DNA of 64,000 nucleotides, from assembly GCF_014646135.1 (NCBI RefSeq), contig NZ_BMMW01000002.1, positions 992,001 through 1,056,000 of the forward strand, given 5' to 3'. The DNA comes from Nocardia camponoti. Lineage in GTDB: Bacteria > Actinomycetota > Actinomycetes > Mycobacteriales > Mycobacteriaceae. The position numbers were made by a program, and so were the translations under genes. The notes under the pieces were generated by a model. The model ran no database searches. It was given only the letters and a program-made list of their open reading frames with translations, and was not told the origin of the DNA. Shown piece by piece: positions 53,597 through 61,812 of this stretch. Numbering within the stretch: position 1 is the first letter of the stretch; each line of letters opens with the position of its first letter.

Positions 53597-54913
53597 ATGA
53601 GTTCGGTTTTGGGAGTTTCGGTGGGGGCGGGCACCGTACGTCTCGCGCGTCCGGTGCACGGGGATCCCATGCAGCCGCCTTACTCATTCGAGCTGCAATC
53701 TGTTTCAGTTCCCGAAGCTGAGGTTGAGGAAGCGGCAGCGGCGGCGATCACGTCGACGCCGGACGTCGCGGCATCAACCATCACGTTCCGCACCGAGGGC
53801 CAAGCGCGCGGGTTGCGTGCGGCGATGGCACGCAGGCAGGTCACGAACTACCAGCTTGTCCCCGAAGCCGTCGCCGCCGTCCATTTCGCGCACGCCACCG
53901 CCGATCTGCGCGAAGTCACCGCACTGGCCGTATACGACCTCGGCGCGACGGGGCTCACGGTCAGCGTGATCAACACCCGCACGTGCGACGTCTACCAAAC
54001 CGAGCGCATGAGCGACATCAGCGGCGACTACCTCGATTCGCTGATCCGCGAGCAGCAGATCGCATCGGGTCGCATCGCGCACCCAGCCGACCCGGCTGGG
54101 CTTGCCGCACTCGACGCGCACTGCCGCGCCGCGAAAGAGCAGTTGTCGAGCAACAACGCCGTCGCGCTACCGAGTGAGCAGGGCCTTGTCCTGCTTACTC
54201 GCGAGAATTTTGAAGCGCTGATGATGCTGGCGATCGAGTCGTCGGCACGCATGACCCGCGACGCCATCATCCGCTCCCAGCACCCCGTTCAGGCGGTGTT
54301 GGTGATCGGCGGTGGCGGTCGAATCCCGTTGATCGCGCGCGTTCTTGAGCGCACGATCGGCGTCGGGGTAATCGTCCCGACGGAACCGGAGACGGTCCTG
54401 GCACGCGGTGCCGCGCTCCTCGCCCGACCAGCGAACGTCGCGATCGCGCCCGCGTCGCCGCTCACTGAGCAGTTCGCTGACACCGAAACCCCAGCGTGGT
54501 TGACCGCACCCGCGCGACGCCCAAACCCGTTGCGCACCTTGGTTGATCGCACGCATTCGCGTCGGGAGATCAGCGCCGCGACCGCTGCGGTTTCGTCGCT
54601 GGTCGTACTCAGCGCGATCGGCCTCGGCCTCGGTTTCGGCCCTGAGGTCATGGAACGCGGGTCGACAAGCGACACCCAGGCCGTCCCGGTGACCACCGCA
54701 CCGCGCCCAAGCGACCATTCACCGACCACGTCGCTCACGCCAACAACGACGGAAATGCAACACGAAACCGCCGCCGCACCCCCGGCGACAACGGCACCGA
54801 CGACAACGGCCCCAGCACCCCCCGCCCCCGGCCCGAACACGATCACCGTCGTCCCGGGCCTCCCCCCGGTCATCCTCCCGACCCTCCCCCCAGGAGTCCT
54901 ACCGGGCCTGTAA
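53597..54913 (+). CDS. Membrane-anchored Hsp70-like protein with Pro/Thr-rich outer tail
   Basis: 438 residues. Compact Hsp70/actin ATPase domain: degenerate phosphate-1 loop LGVSVGAGTVRLA (5-17; no Asp), phosphate-2 VYDLGATGLTV (about 113-123), adenosine motif VIGGGGRIPL (about 236-245), ending near 285. No substrate-binding domain. One membrane helix (about 325-347, AATAAVSSLVVLSAIGLGLGF) is followed by a Thr/Pro-rich tail ending VLPTLPPGVLPGL-like. It shares the plan of the 36494 protein but is only partly similar to it, so it is an older paralogue. It lies 42 bp after ugd, 12 kb from the ini operon. Function unknown; an envelope role is inferred. Confidence 0.82.
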   Translation: MSSVLGVSVGAGTVRLARPVHGDPMQPPYSFELQSVSVPEAEVEEAAAAAITSTPDVAASTITFRTEGQARGLRAAMARRQVTNYQLVPEAVAAVHFAHATADLREVTALAVYDLGATGLTVSVINTRTCDVYQTERMSDISGDYLDSLIREQQIASGRIAHPADPAGLAALDAHCRAAKEQLSSNNAVALPSEQGLVLLTRENFEALMMLAIESSARMTRDAIIRSQHPVQAVLVIGGGGRIPLIARVLERTIGVGVIVPTEPETVLARGAALLARPANVAIAPASPLTEQFADTETPAWLTAPARRPNPLRTLVDRTHSRREISAATAAVSSLVVLSAIGLGLGFGPEVMERGSTSDTQAVPVTTAPRPSDHSPTTSLTPTTTEMQHETAAAPPATTAPTTTAPAPPAPGPNTITVVPGLPPVILPTLPPGVLPGL

Positions 54914-55048
54914 GCGCCGCTGAACGGTGGACTCACCTCGGCCGAACTTCCCCGGCGCGACGCCGCAGGCTCAGCGCCTCGCCCGAGTGAAGCCTCCCGA
55001 CCGGAGTTCCGCTGGCGCGACCCGGCTGCCTCAACACCCAACCCCGTG

Positions 55049-55108
55049 AGCACGCTTTGGTGGCGGCAACGGCCGAGTGGGTTTCGCCACCACAGCGTGC
55101 TGATCTTG
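55049..55108. repeat. Palindromic intergenic element, copy 3 (3' of yibE/F)
   Basis: Arms 55049-55065 and 55085-55101 pair over 17 bp with one mismatch around a 19-nt loop. It matches the reverse complement of the element at 949-1017 through both arms and the loop (GGTGGCGGCA, CGGCCGAGTG, CCACCACAGCGTG, TGATCTTG). It lies between two convergent genes and may terminate both. Two loosely similar 40-bp stretches precede it (about 54947-54990 and 55000-55040). Confidence 0.8.
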
Positions 55109-55119
55109 GTCGGTGCCGC

Positions 55120-56391
55120 TCAGTGCCGAGCGTGACGTGCCCGCGGCGCAACCTCCGGCTTCGGCCCGCTTCCAAACGGCCGCGCCAAAACCACCGCGAT
55201 CGCCGTCGTCAATGGCACCGAAAGCGACAGGGCGATACCGCCAACCGCCGAGCGGGCGATCTCGATCGCGACCGCATCGCTCGTGAGCACATCGGTAAAC
55301 GACCGCCCAGCGACGCTAAACAGCAGCAGCAGCGGCAGCGCCCCACCCGCGTACGCGAGGACAAGCGTGTAGACCGTGCTCGCGATGTGGTCGCGGCCCA
55401 CTCGCATGGTGGCGGTGAAGATTTCGCGCCGTGTCGCACCTTCGTCGAGTGCAGCGAGTTCGAACGCCGCTGACGCCTGCGTGATCGTGACATCGTTGAG
55501 CACGCCGAGCGAGCCAATGATGAAGCCCGCCAACAACAATCCGGTGATGCTCACGTGTTGGAGGTAAGTCGCGACCGTCGTGTTCTGTTCTTCGGAAAGT
55601 CCCGTCAGGTGCGTCATCTTCAACGCGACCCACGACAAAACTGCGGCGACCAGCATCGATGCGAGCGTGCCGAGCAGCGCCGACGACGTCCGCAAGTTCA
55701 CCCCGTGGGCGAGGTAGAGCACCACGTACAGAATGAGCGCGCCGGAAACCAGCGCGACCGGAATCGCTGGCTTTCCATCCAAAAGTGCTGGGAGCAGGAA
55801 CTTTACGAGCACAAGGAACGCGAAGAGCAACCCGACAACCGCACGGAAGCCACGCCACCGCGCGACGATGCAGATCACGATCACGAACGCGGCGACAATG
55901 AGCGAAAGCGGCAGCCCGCGCGCGAAGTCTTCGAACCCGTACATCGTCTGCCCGCCGGGGTCGCTCGCGCGGACCATGCGGATGCTGTCGCCGGCGGAAA
56001 GGTCGGGTTGTCCTGGGCCAGGCGCGATTTCGAACAGCGTCCGCTTGCCCTTATCCGGCCCGGAGCGAATGTCGATGATGCTGCGTTGGCAGTCGTAGGC
56101 GGCGACGCGCGGCGCAAGTGGCTTGTCGGCGAACACTTTTCCGTTCGACGGGCTGCCGCACGCCCCAACATCCTGCGAGACAACAGTGCCAGCTTCGGTC
56201 TCCCACGCCCCACCGGAGATGGTTTGCAGCGGAAGCGGAACCTCAACCTTCTGGTCGCCGGGCCACAACCAGGCGGTCGCGATCAACACGATCACCCCAA
56301 CGGCAACGAGAAGCCCAACCACCACCTTGGCGGCGCTCGCACTAATCGCGATCGGTCCGGAGTGGTCGTGGTGATGATGATGCTCGCTCAC
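55120..56391 (-). CDS. YibE/F-family multipass membrane protein
   Basis: 423 residues, GTG start. A His-rich cytoplasmic N-terminus (EHHHHHDH) precedes a membrane helix (about 20-43), an outside domain of about 125 residues with two Cys (QDVGACGSP, VAAYDCQRS), and then about seven further helices. Conserved YibE/F features are visible: SLIVAAFVIVICIVARWRGFRAVVGLLFA-type start of the core (quoted in part: VARWRGFRAVVGLLFAFLVL), GSLGVLNDVTITQASA and ELAALDEGATRREIF, the amphipathic signature of the family, and MRVGRDHIAS. Transport activity is suspected for the family but unproven; the His-rich end hints at metal. Convergent with the upstream Hsp70-like gene. Confidence 0.85.
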   Translation of the reverse strand: MSEHHHHHDHSGPIAISASAAKVVVGLLVAVGVIVLIATAWLWPGDQKVEVPLPLQTISGGAWETEAGTVVSQDVGACGSPSNGKVFADKPLAPRVAAYDCQRSIIDIRSGPDKGKRTLFEIAPGPGQPDLSAGDSIRMVRASDPGGQTMYGFEDFARGLPLSLIVAAFVIVICIVARWRGFRAVVGLLFAFLVLVKFLLPALLDGKPAIPVALVSGALILYVVLYLAHGVNLRTSSALLGTLASMLVAAVLSWVALKMTHLTGLSEEQNTTVATYLQHVSITGLLLAGFIIGSLGVLNDVTITQASAAFELAALDEGATRREIFTATMRVGRDHIASTVYTLVLAYAGGALPLLLLFSVAGRSFTDVLTSDAVAIEIARSAVGGIALSLSVPLTTAIAVVLARPFGSGPKPEVAPRARHARH

Positions 56392-56410
56392 GAGGTCTGA
56401 CCCTAACGGA

Positions 56411-56600
56411 CCCGGGCGAAGACAAGCCTGACCCCAGGCTGGGCCTGATCAAAGATGCCACTGATTACGGAGGCCCGATCGAAGGTGCCAGCTGATCACG
56501 GAGGCCCGATCGAACATGGCACGCGACCAGGGTGGCCGAACCGAAGACGCCAACTATCAGATGGCCTGATTCGAATATCCCAACTGACCACGGCACCCAA
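56411..56600. repeat. Degenerate ~30-bp tandem repeat
   Basis: Five to six units of 29-31 bp follow each other: GATCAAAGATGCCA-CTGATTACGGAGGCCC (from 56448), then units starting GATCGAAGGTGCCA, GATCGAACATGGCA, AACCGAAGACGCCA and ATTCGAATATCCCA, each ending in a CTGATCACGGAGGCC-like stretch. The first two are closest. No spacer pattern, no cas genes, so not CRISPR. No coding frame of note. Confidence 0.7.
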
Positions 56601-56632
56601 CGCAGGATCCCCCCGTCAAGCAAACAGGGCAA

Positions 56633-56722
56633 GGTTTTTGGCCCCCTCTCGTTTGCGGTGCATTGCGTAACGGCGAAGCCGAAGCAATGTGCCGCAAGCG
56701 AGAGGTCACTGGGCCAAAAACC
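56633..56722. repeat. Large imperfect palindrome, family 2 copy B
   Basis: Left arm 56633-56666 pairs with right arm 56684-56722 over about 33 bp, with a short bulge and a few mismatches, around a 17-nt loop. The outer part is GGTTTTTGGCC / GGCCAAAAACC. The inner core resembles the palindrome at 45936-46002. Read on the minus strand it lies downstream of the aminotransferase gene, and a second hairpin (CGCAGC / GCTGCG, about 56724-56739) followed on that strand by GGGTTTTTGG could terminate it. Confidence 0.75.
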
Positions 56723-57055
56723 CCGCAGCGTCAGCTGCGAAAAAACACAGAAAAACTCAGGGGCGGCGGAGAGCAGGGGGATGTCTCCGCCGCCGCAGGC
56801 GGCGCCCAGGGGGGTAGGCGCTCATACCTGAGGCTCTCGGTTGTCCAGGGGGGGTAGACAACCGGGCCGGGCGCCGTAGCGCCGAGGACTACTGTACACA
56901 AACATTCGAGTTTTGCGCTAGTAGGTCTTCAAATAAGGACAGTTTCCGAACTTGCGGTCTGTTTCTGGCGACATACACGAGCGCGTGACGGGCATAGCGC
57001 CCTTGACGGTTAGCAGGTCAGCGGCACTTTGTAACGCTACTAACCGTCCCGTCCG
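56723..57055. other. Hairpin-dense non-coding region
   Basis: Besides the 56724-56739 hairpin there are perfect stems GCGGCGGAGA / TCTCCGCCGC (56763-56772, 56784-56793), CGGTTGTC / GACAACCG (56838-56845, 56857-56864) and GGCGC / GCGCC (about 56869-56883). No credible protein is encoded. 56886-57055 shows nothing I recognise beyond being the 3' flank of the aminotransferase gene. Confidence 0.5.
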
Positions 57056-58303
57056 CTACTGCCGGTACGACGAGAGGAAGTTGCCAAACCGCTCGATCGC
57101 CACCGAAAGGTCGCGCGCCCACGGCAACGTGACGATGCGCAGATGGTCATGGTCGGGCCAGTTGAACCCGGTCCCCTGCACCATCAGAATCTTTTCCTGC
57201 AGCAGCAGATCCAGCACAAGCTTGCCGTCGTCGTGGATCTCATGCACGTTCGGGTCGAGGCGCGGGAACGCGTACAGCGCGCCGCGCGGCTTCACACAGG
57301 AAACGCCGGGGATCATGTTGAGCCGCTCCCACGCGACGTCGCGCTGCTCAAGCAACCGCCCACCGGGCAGGATCAAATCGTCAATGCTCTGATACCCACC
57401 CAGCGCGACCTGAATGGCATGCTGCGCAGGCACATTCGGGCACAGTCGAGTAGAAGCGAGCAGGTCGATGCCCTCAAGGAACCCGGCGGCGTGCTCCTTC
57501 GGCCCGGTGATCGCGAGCCAACCCGAGCGGTACCCAGCGACGCGATACGCCTTCGACAGACCGTTGAACGTGAGGCACAGCAGGTCGGGTGCGAGCGTCG
57601 CCAGCGAGATGTGCTTGGCGTCGTCGTAGAGGATCTTGTCGTAGATCTCGTCGGCGAGCAGCAACAGCTGGTGCTTGCGCGCGAGGTCGACGAGCTGTTG
57701 CAGCACCTCAGCCGAGTACACCGCGCCCGTCGGGTTGTTCGGGTTGATCACCAGCAGCGCCTTGGTGCGCGGGGTGATCTTCGATTCGATGTCGGCGATG
57801 TCGGGCTGCCAGCCGTTTTCCTCATCGCACAGGTAGTGGACGGGCGTACCACCGGCGAGGCTGGTCATCGCCGTCCACAGCGGGTAGTCGGGCGCGGGGA
57901 TCAGCACCTCGTCGCCGTTGTCGAGCAGCGCCTGCATGACGATGGTGATGAGTTCGGAGACCCCGTTGCCGAGGTAAATGTCGTCGACGTCGAGCTCAGG
58001 AAAGCCCGGTACCAGCTCATATCGGGTGACGATCGCGCGTCGCGCCGACAGAATGCCCTTCGATTCGGAGTAACCCTGGGCGACCGGGAGCGCGGCGATC
58101 ATGTCGCGCATGATCACGTCGGGCGCTTCAAAACCGAACGGCGCGGGGTTGCCAATATTGAGCTTGAGGATGCGGTGACCCTCAGCTTCGAGCCTCGCCG
58201 CATGCGCGTGTACCGGCCCACGGATTTCGTAGAGCACGTTCTGCAGCTTGGTCGACTGCTCAAGAACGCGGGGCGGGACATGCGGCAACTGGTTGGCACT
58301 CAC
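57056..58303 (-). CDS. PLP-dependent aminotransferase (AspC/AlaA type)
   Basis: 415 residues, GTG start. Class I aminotransferase: NIGNPAPFGFEAP (about 50-62), NPNNPTGAVYS (about 184-194), LADEIYDKILYDD (about 214-226) with the PLP-ring Asp, LSKAYRVAGYRSGW (about 252-265) with the PLP-binding Lys, and the Arg in LRIVTLPW near the C-terminus. The opening IRGPVHAHAARLEAEGHRILKLNIGNPAPFGF is that of AlaA-like enzymes (alanine/glutamate family), quoted here by its key part LEAEGHRILKLNIGNP. The mycobacterial homologue (Rv0337c, named aspC) neighbours the Fe-S reductase and iniR (from memory), supporting orthology. Substrate preference between alanine and aspartate cannot be decided. Cytoplasmic, amino-acid metabolism. 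Confidence 0.9.
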   Translation of the reverse strand: MSANQLPHVPPRVLEQSTKLQNVLYEIRGPVHAHAARLEAEGHRILKLNIGNPAPFGFEAPDVIMRDMIAALPVAQGYSESKGILSARRAIVTRYELVPGFPELDVDDIYLGNGVSELITIVMQALLDNGDEVLIPAPDYPLWTAMTSLAGGTPVHYLCDEENGWQPDIADIESKITPRTKALLVINPNNPTGAVYSAEVLQQLVDLARKHQLLLLADEIYDKILYDDAKHISLATLAPDLLCLTFNGLSKAYRVAGYRSGWLAITGPKEHAAGFLEGIDLLASTRLCPNVPAQHAIQVALGGYQSIDDLILPGGRLLEQRDVAWERLNMIPGVSCVKPRGALYAFPRLDPNVHEIHDDGKLVLDLLLQEKILMVQGTGFNWPDHDHLRIVTLPWARDLSVAIERFGNFLSSYRQ

Positions 58304-58392
58304 CCCGTCTATGGTGCCACCTGCGGCAAACGGATTCTGTGCAAGGCTGACGTCAAGTGGTCTTTACCGGCGCGCTGAACTGGATCGATGTG

Positions 58393-59646
58393 TCACGACG
58401 CACAGAAATCCTCGATTTGCTCGTCGAGTCCGCGTGCTTCGACAGCATCGCGATAGCCGGGCGCGGCAATGCGACGGCGGATTCCGATGAGCCGTTCGCC
58501 CAATTGCGCGATCCGGCGATCTTCTGGCAACGCGAGCACCGGGCGAAGCGCGTCGGCGGCAGCGTCGAGGCCGCCGTTGAGCAAATGCGCCGTCGCGTTG
58601 TCGACGCGGGCGAGCGATTCGGTGCCATACGAACGCCGCGCGGCTGGCCCTGCTTCGTACAGCGCGATCGCGCGCTCGGTCGCGGCGAGCGCGGGGTCGG
58701 CGCGACCCAGCTGCACGTAGGTGGCTCCCGCGTAATAGGCCGCCTTGGGCGCGGCGAAGCCGAAGACCCCGCCGACGTCGTCATGCAGGTCGTCGACGCG
58801 CGCGTCGGTGCACGACTCGGCCTGCCGCAGGCACCGATCGACATCACTTTCGCTACCCAACCGAGCCCACACGCGGGCTTCGATATTCAACAGCCGCACG
58901 GTCGCGGTGCCCGATTGCGCGAATTCGGCGCCGCTGCGGGCTAATTGGATGGCGTTGCGCGGCCGGTCCGACCAGTTCTCGATGAGCGCGTGCATGCCGC
59001 GTGTCCACGCGCGCAACCCGTTGTTGCCGCTGAGTTCCGCGTAAGCCCACGCGGCCCTTATCTGTTCGCCAGCGGCGTCGAGGTAGCCGAGGTCGGTACT
59101 CGCGTTGGCGAGCAACCCCGACAACGTGCCAGCCAACAAATACAGGTGACTGGTATCGACCGGCTTCTGATGCCCGTCAAGCAGCCGATACACGCGCCTG
59201 CGCACCCGCAGCATTTCCACCGTCATCGAAGCTGGTGCGGCAAGGGCGTATTCGCGCGCGATGCGCCGCACATCGGCGTCGAGTTGAGCCAACGTCGTCG
59301 TACCAACGTTGGTGCTTTCGGCTTTCGCCGCGTGCTCGCTAGCTTCGTGGGCTGCCGCCATGATCAACTCCCTTTCCGACATCACCTCGGGCACGGCAAG
59401 CAGGTCAGGTTCGGCGGCCGGGGCAAGGAAGCTGGCGAATCGCGCGTGCACGGCGGCATCGCAGCGGGCAAGCGAGGTGTCGAGGGCGGCCTGGTTCACC
59501 GGGCGCGGCCGCACGCGCGAACCACCCGCCTCCCATTTGGAGACGAGGCGTTCGTGCACGCCAAGGTGCGCGGCGAACTCGCGGATGCTCATGCGTTGGG
59601 CATCGCGCAGGGCCCTGGCTTCCCTGCCCGTCCATTCCCCGACCAC
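58393..59646 (-). CDS. XRE-family regulator with TPR-like sensor region
   Basis: About 417 residues from GTG 59646, placed 4 bases after AAAGGGGG; a TTG at 59667 would add seven codons that include this ribosome site. A helix-turn-helix of XRE type fills residues about 6-42 (LRDAQRMSIREFAAHLGV, VSKWEAGG). The rest is helical with repeat-like spacing (YLLAGTLSGLLANASTDLG, AAWAYAELSGNNGLRAWTRG, AERAIALYEAG-like), as in actinobacterial XRE/TPR proteins that sense small molecules or peptides. Followed after 89 bp by the aminotransferase start, so possibly an operon in that direction. Targets unknown; its own promoter region, shared with the divergent unknown gene at 59808, is a natural candidate. 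Confidence 0.85.
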   Translation of the reverse strand: MVGEWTGREARALRDAQRMSIREFAAHLGVHERLVSKWEAGGSRVRPRPVNQAALDTSLARCDAAVHARFASFLAPAAEPDLLAVPEVMSERELIMAAAHEASEHAAKAESTNVGTTTLAQLDADVRRIAREYALAAPASMTVEMLRVRRRVYRLLDGHQKPVDTSHLYLLAGTLSGLLANASTDLGYLDAAGEQIRAAWAYAELSGNNGLRAWTRGMHALIENWSDRPRNAIQLARSGAEFAQSGTATVRLLNIEARVWARLGSESDVDRCLRQAESCTDARVDDLHDDVGGVFGFAAPKAAYYAGATYVQLGRADPALAATERAIALYEAGPAARRSYGTESLARVDNATAHLLNGGLDAAADALRPVLALPEDRRIAQLGERLIGIRRRIAAPGYRDAVEARGLDEQIEDFCAS

Positions 59647-59807
59647 GACACCCCCTTTCGTGACCAACCACGGCGAACTTTCGCACTCCAGAGTACGAGC
59701 GCGACAGTGATACGCACCACACCTTCGGCGAAATCGATTGCCAGAGGCAGTAAAAGGGCGGTGCGGGGCAGTGGTCAGCGACAGTGTTCGCGCGCGATCC
59801 TGGATAG

Positions 59808-60320
59808 GTGGAAGCCAGAACGGTCGCCGATTGGGTGCGCTGCTACCAGCGCGAATTCGGGCTGCCCGTGCGCGAGCGGGGCGGTTTCGTGATGCTGCCC
59901 ATCACCGCGAATCTCTGTGTGGTGCACCTGCCTAGCGCGCGTGCTGAGAAGGTGCTGGCCGCGATGCGCGCGTCAGCCGAAGATGGCCCAGTGCTCGCGC
60001 GCCACATTCGTTGGAGCGTGCTCGCCACGCCCGACGAACGCCCCGCCGGGCCGTTGGCGGACGAGTTGGCCGGACTCGACGTCGACGTGCCCGGCGTTGG
60101 CAGCGCGGTGATGTTGCCAACCAGCCTTGGCAAATGGAGTCGCGAAGGGTGCTATTGGGTGCGGTTCCCGCAACTGGGCGACGCGCTACCCGCGCTGTCG
60201 GCGGTGTTGCGAACCGCGATTGAGGTTGGGCCTCAACGGTTTTCGACGGCGTTAAGCGAGTCAGGCGAGAGGGGGAAGTTCAGATACGAACGCGACGGGG
60301 TTGGGCCGCGCTGGCCCTGA
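59808..60320 (+). CDS. Conserved-looking protein of unknown function
   Basis: 170 residues, GTG start with no strong ribosome site. Content: [58 protein letters not shown]. Soluble and cytoplasmic in character; I do not recognise the family. It is divergent from the XRE/TPR regulator by 161 bp, a common arrangement for a regulator and its target or partner. Its last 88 bp overlap the 3' end of dcd on the other strand, which is unusual, so the true stop is right only if both frames are genuine. Confidence 0.55.
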   Translation: MEARTVADWVRCYQREFGLPVRERGGFVMLPITANLCVVHLPSARAEKVLAAMRASAEDGPVLARHIRWSVLATPDERPAGPLADELAGLDVDVPGVGSAVMLPTSLGKWSREGCYWVRFPQLGDALPALSAVLRTAIEVGPQRFSTALSESGERGKFRYERDGVGPRWP

Positions 60321-60832
60321 TACTTCGACCCAACGGCGGCGCTGCCGTAGGGATGCTCGGCAGGGCTGCTGAGTCGGATCAGGCAGAGCTGCCCGATCTT
60401 CATCCCTGGCCACAGGGTGATGGGCAAGTTGGCCACATTGGAAAGCTCAAGGGTGATGTGGCCGCTGAAACCCGGGTCGATGAACCCTGCCGTCGAGTGC
60501 GTGAGCAGGCCGAGGCGGCCCAGGCTCGACTTGCCTTCGAGTCGGCCTGCCAGGTCGTCGGGCAGGCTGCACATCTCCAACGTCGACCCGAGCACGAACT
60601 CACCGGGGTGCAGCACGAACGGTTCGCCCGGCTTTGGTTCGACGAGGCTGGTGAGCTCGTCTTGCTGCTGAGCGGGGTCGATGTGGGTGTAGCGCGAGTT
60701 GTCGAACACGCGGAAGAGCCCGTCGAGGCGCACGTCAATGCTCGACGGTTGGACCATCGAGTCGAGCATCGGTTCAACCCCGAGCCGACCTGCGGCGATC
60801 TCGGCGCGAATGTCACGATCGGAGAGCAGCAC
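60233..60832 (-). CDS. dcd: dCTP deaminase
   Basis: 199 residues from GTG 60832, which gives the standard N-terminus [20 protein letters not shown]; a longer frame to 60898 exists but adds a non-conserved 22 residues. Motifs: [10 protein letters not shown] (about 30-39), [11 protein letters not shown] (about 98-108), [19 protein letters not shown] (about 112-130) containing the catalytic Glu, and [13 protein letters not shown] near the end. It converts dCTP to dUTP, or directly to dUMP in the bifunctional mycobacterial type; which applies is not decided here. The C-terminus is about eight residues longer than usual, in the part that overlaps the plus-strand gene at 59808-60320. Adjacent to tRNA-Gly, as in mycobacteria. 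Confidence 0.93.
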   Translation of the reverse strand: MLLSDRDIRAEIAAGRLGVEPMLDSMVQPSSIDVRLDGLFRVFDNSRYTHIDPAQQQDELTSLVEPKPGEPFVLHPGEFVLGSTLEMCSLPDDLAGRLEGKSSLGRLGLLTHSTAGFIDPGFSGHITLELSNVANLPITLWPGMKIGQLCLIRLSSPAEHPYGSAAVGSKYQGQRGPTPSRSYLNFPLSPDSLNAVENR

Positions 60833-60933
60833 GGGGCAAGTGTAGGCAGAGTTAGCGCTGGAAGTTCGATCGATCCCTTGCTGGTCCGGTAGCGACATCT
60901 GATAGAGTCGCGATCGCGCTCAACCGAGCGCCT

Positions 60934-61004
60934 GCCGATGTAGTTCAATGGTAGAACTTCTGCTTCCCAAGCAGACAGCGCGGGTTCGATTCCCGTCATC
61001 GGCT
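60934..61004 (+). tRNA. tRNA-Gly (anticodon CCC)
   Basis: 71-nt cloverleaf: acceptor GCCGATG / CATCGGC, D arm with AGTTCAATGGTAGAACT, anticodon stem TCTGC / GCAGA with loop TTCCCAA (anticodon CCC, reads GGG), T arm CGGGTTCGATTCCCG. The 3' CCA is not encoded. Divergent from dcd. Confidence 0.95.
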
Positions 61005-61010
61005 CAAAGA

Positions 61011-61046
61011 AAAAGCGCCCAGGCAACCGGGCGCTTTTTCGTTTTT
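61011..61046. terminator. Bidirectional terminator, tRNA-Gly / flavin reductase
   Basis: AAAAAGCGCCC / GGGCGCTTTTT stem (61010-61020, 61029-61039) with T tracts on both strands, placed between the tRNA and the convergent flavin reductase gene. It can end both transcripts. Confidence 0.9.
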
Positions 61047-61053
61047 CAAGCCA

Positions 61054-61551
61054 CTATCCCGCTCGCAACGTCCGGAAGCGGCTTGCGTGGAAGACCAACG
61101 GGTCCGCGTTGTCTCGGGCCGCGATGCGGTTCACTCGCAAGATCACCACCGTGTGGTCGCCCGCCGCCACCTGCGACTCCGGCACGCCCTCGATCCAGGC
61201 CGTCGCCCCGTCGATGAACAGCGCTTCGCCGGTCCCGTCGTGTAATGCCGTCTCGCGGAAGCGATCTCCGTTGCGACCGCCAAGCGCCTTAGCGGCCGGA
61301 GCCTGGTCGGTGCCGAGCAGTGAAAGGCCAAGGTGGCCAACATCTTTGATGCGCGGCCACGTCGTCGACGAGTTTTGGACACAGAACGAGACGAGCGGCG
61401 GGTCGAGTGAGACGGGGACGAACGTCGCGACCGCGAGGCCGTGCGGCTCACCGTCGACGCGAGCGGCCACCGCGACCACCCCGCTCGGGAAGTTGGCGAA
61501 GGCGCGGCGGAGACCGTTGCCATCTGCGGGGTAATCAAGTAGTTCACGCAC
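61054..61551 (-). CDS. Flavin reductase-like (split-barrel FMN-binding) protein
   Basis: 165 residues, GTG start. LRRAFANFPSGVVAVAARVDG (about 14-34), GLAVATFVPVSLDPPLVSFCV (about 38-58), STTWPRI and HLGLSLLGTDQ are the standard order of the HpaC/flavin-reductase-like domain, which binds FMN or FAD and reduces it with NAD(P)H for a partner monooxygenase. No partner monooxygenase is beside it, so the pathway is unknown. It stops directly at the shared terminator after tRNA-Gly. Confidence 0.88.
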   Translation of the reverse strand: MRELLDYPADGNGLRRAFANFPSGVVAVAARVDGEPHGLAVATFVPVSLDPPLVSFCVQNSSTTWPRIKDVGHLGLSLLGTDQAPAAKALGGRNGDRFRETALHDGTGEALFIDGATAWIEGVPESQVAAGDHTVVILRVNRIAARDNADPLVFHASRFRTLRAG

Positions 61552-61812
61552 GGTTCAAGTGCAGCACCGCCGCTGTCGACTTACGAGGGTTGCACTCGTT
61601 GAGAGCTTTATTCGCAGCGGCTTTACCCACGATCAAGCTGATTAAACTCGCTCTTTCACGCGAGAATGTTCGATATTAATAGTTGCTCACCGAGAATTTT
61701 GTGAAACCTACACACTTCACTCACAAGCCTGCTAGCGTCGCGACGATTCACCAGCTAGCCGAATGTGGTGCCCGACACACCTACCGGCTCGACCCCGGAG
61801 GTATCGGCGATC

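Noticed and set aside
51575..56391. Capsule or phage-defence island spanning DUF3800, YdcF, ugd, Hsp70-like and YibE/F.
   Set aside because: The genes face different directions, only DUF3800 has defence associations, and no glycosyltransferases, nucleases or integrases are present.
56411..56600. Possible CRISPR array.
   Set aside because: The units are contiguous and degenerate without unique spacers, and no cas gene is in the window.
60833..60898. N-terminal extension of dCTP deaminase from 60898.
   Set aside because: The added 22 residues are unlike the family, while the GTG at 60832 gives the standard LLSDRDI start.
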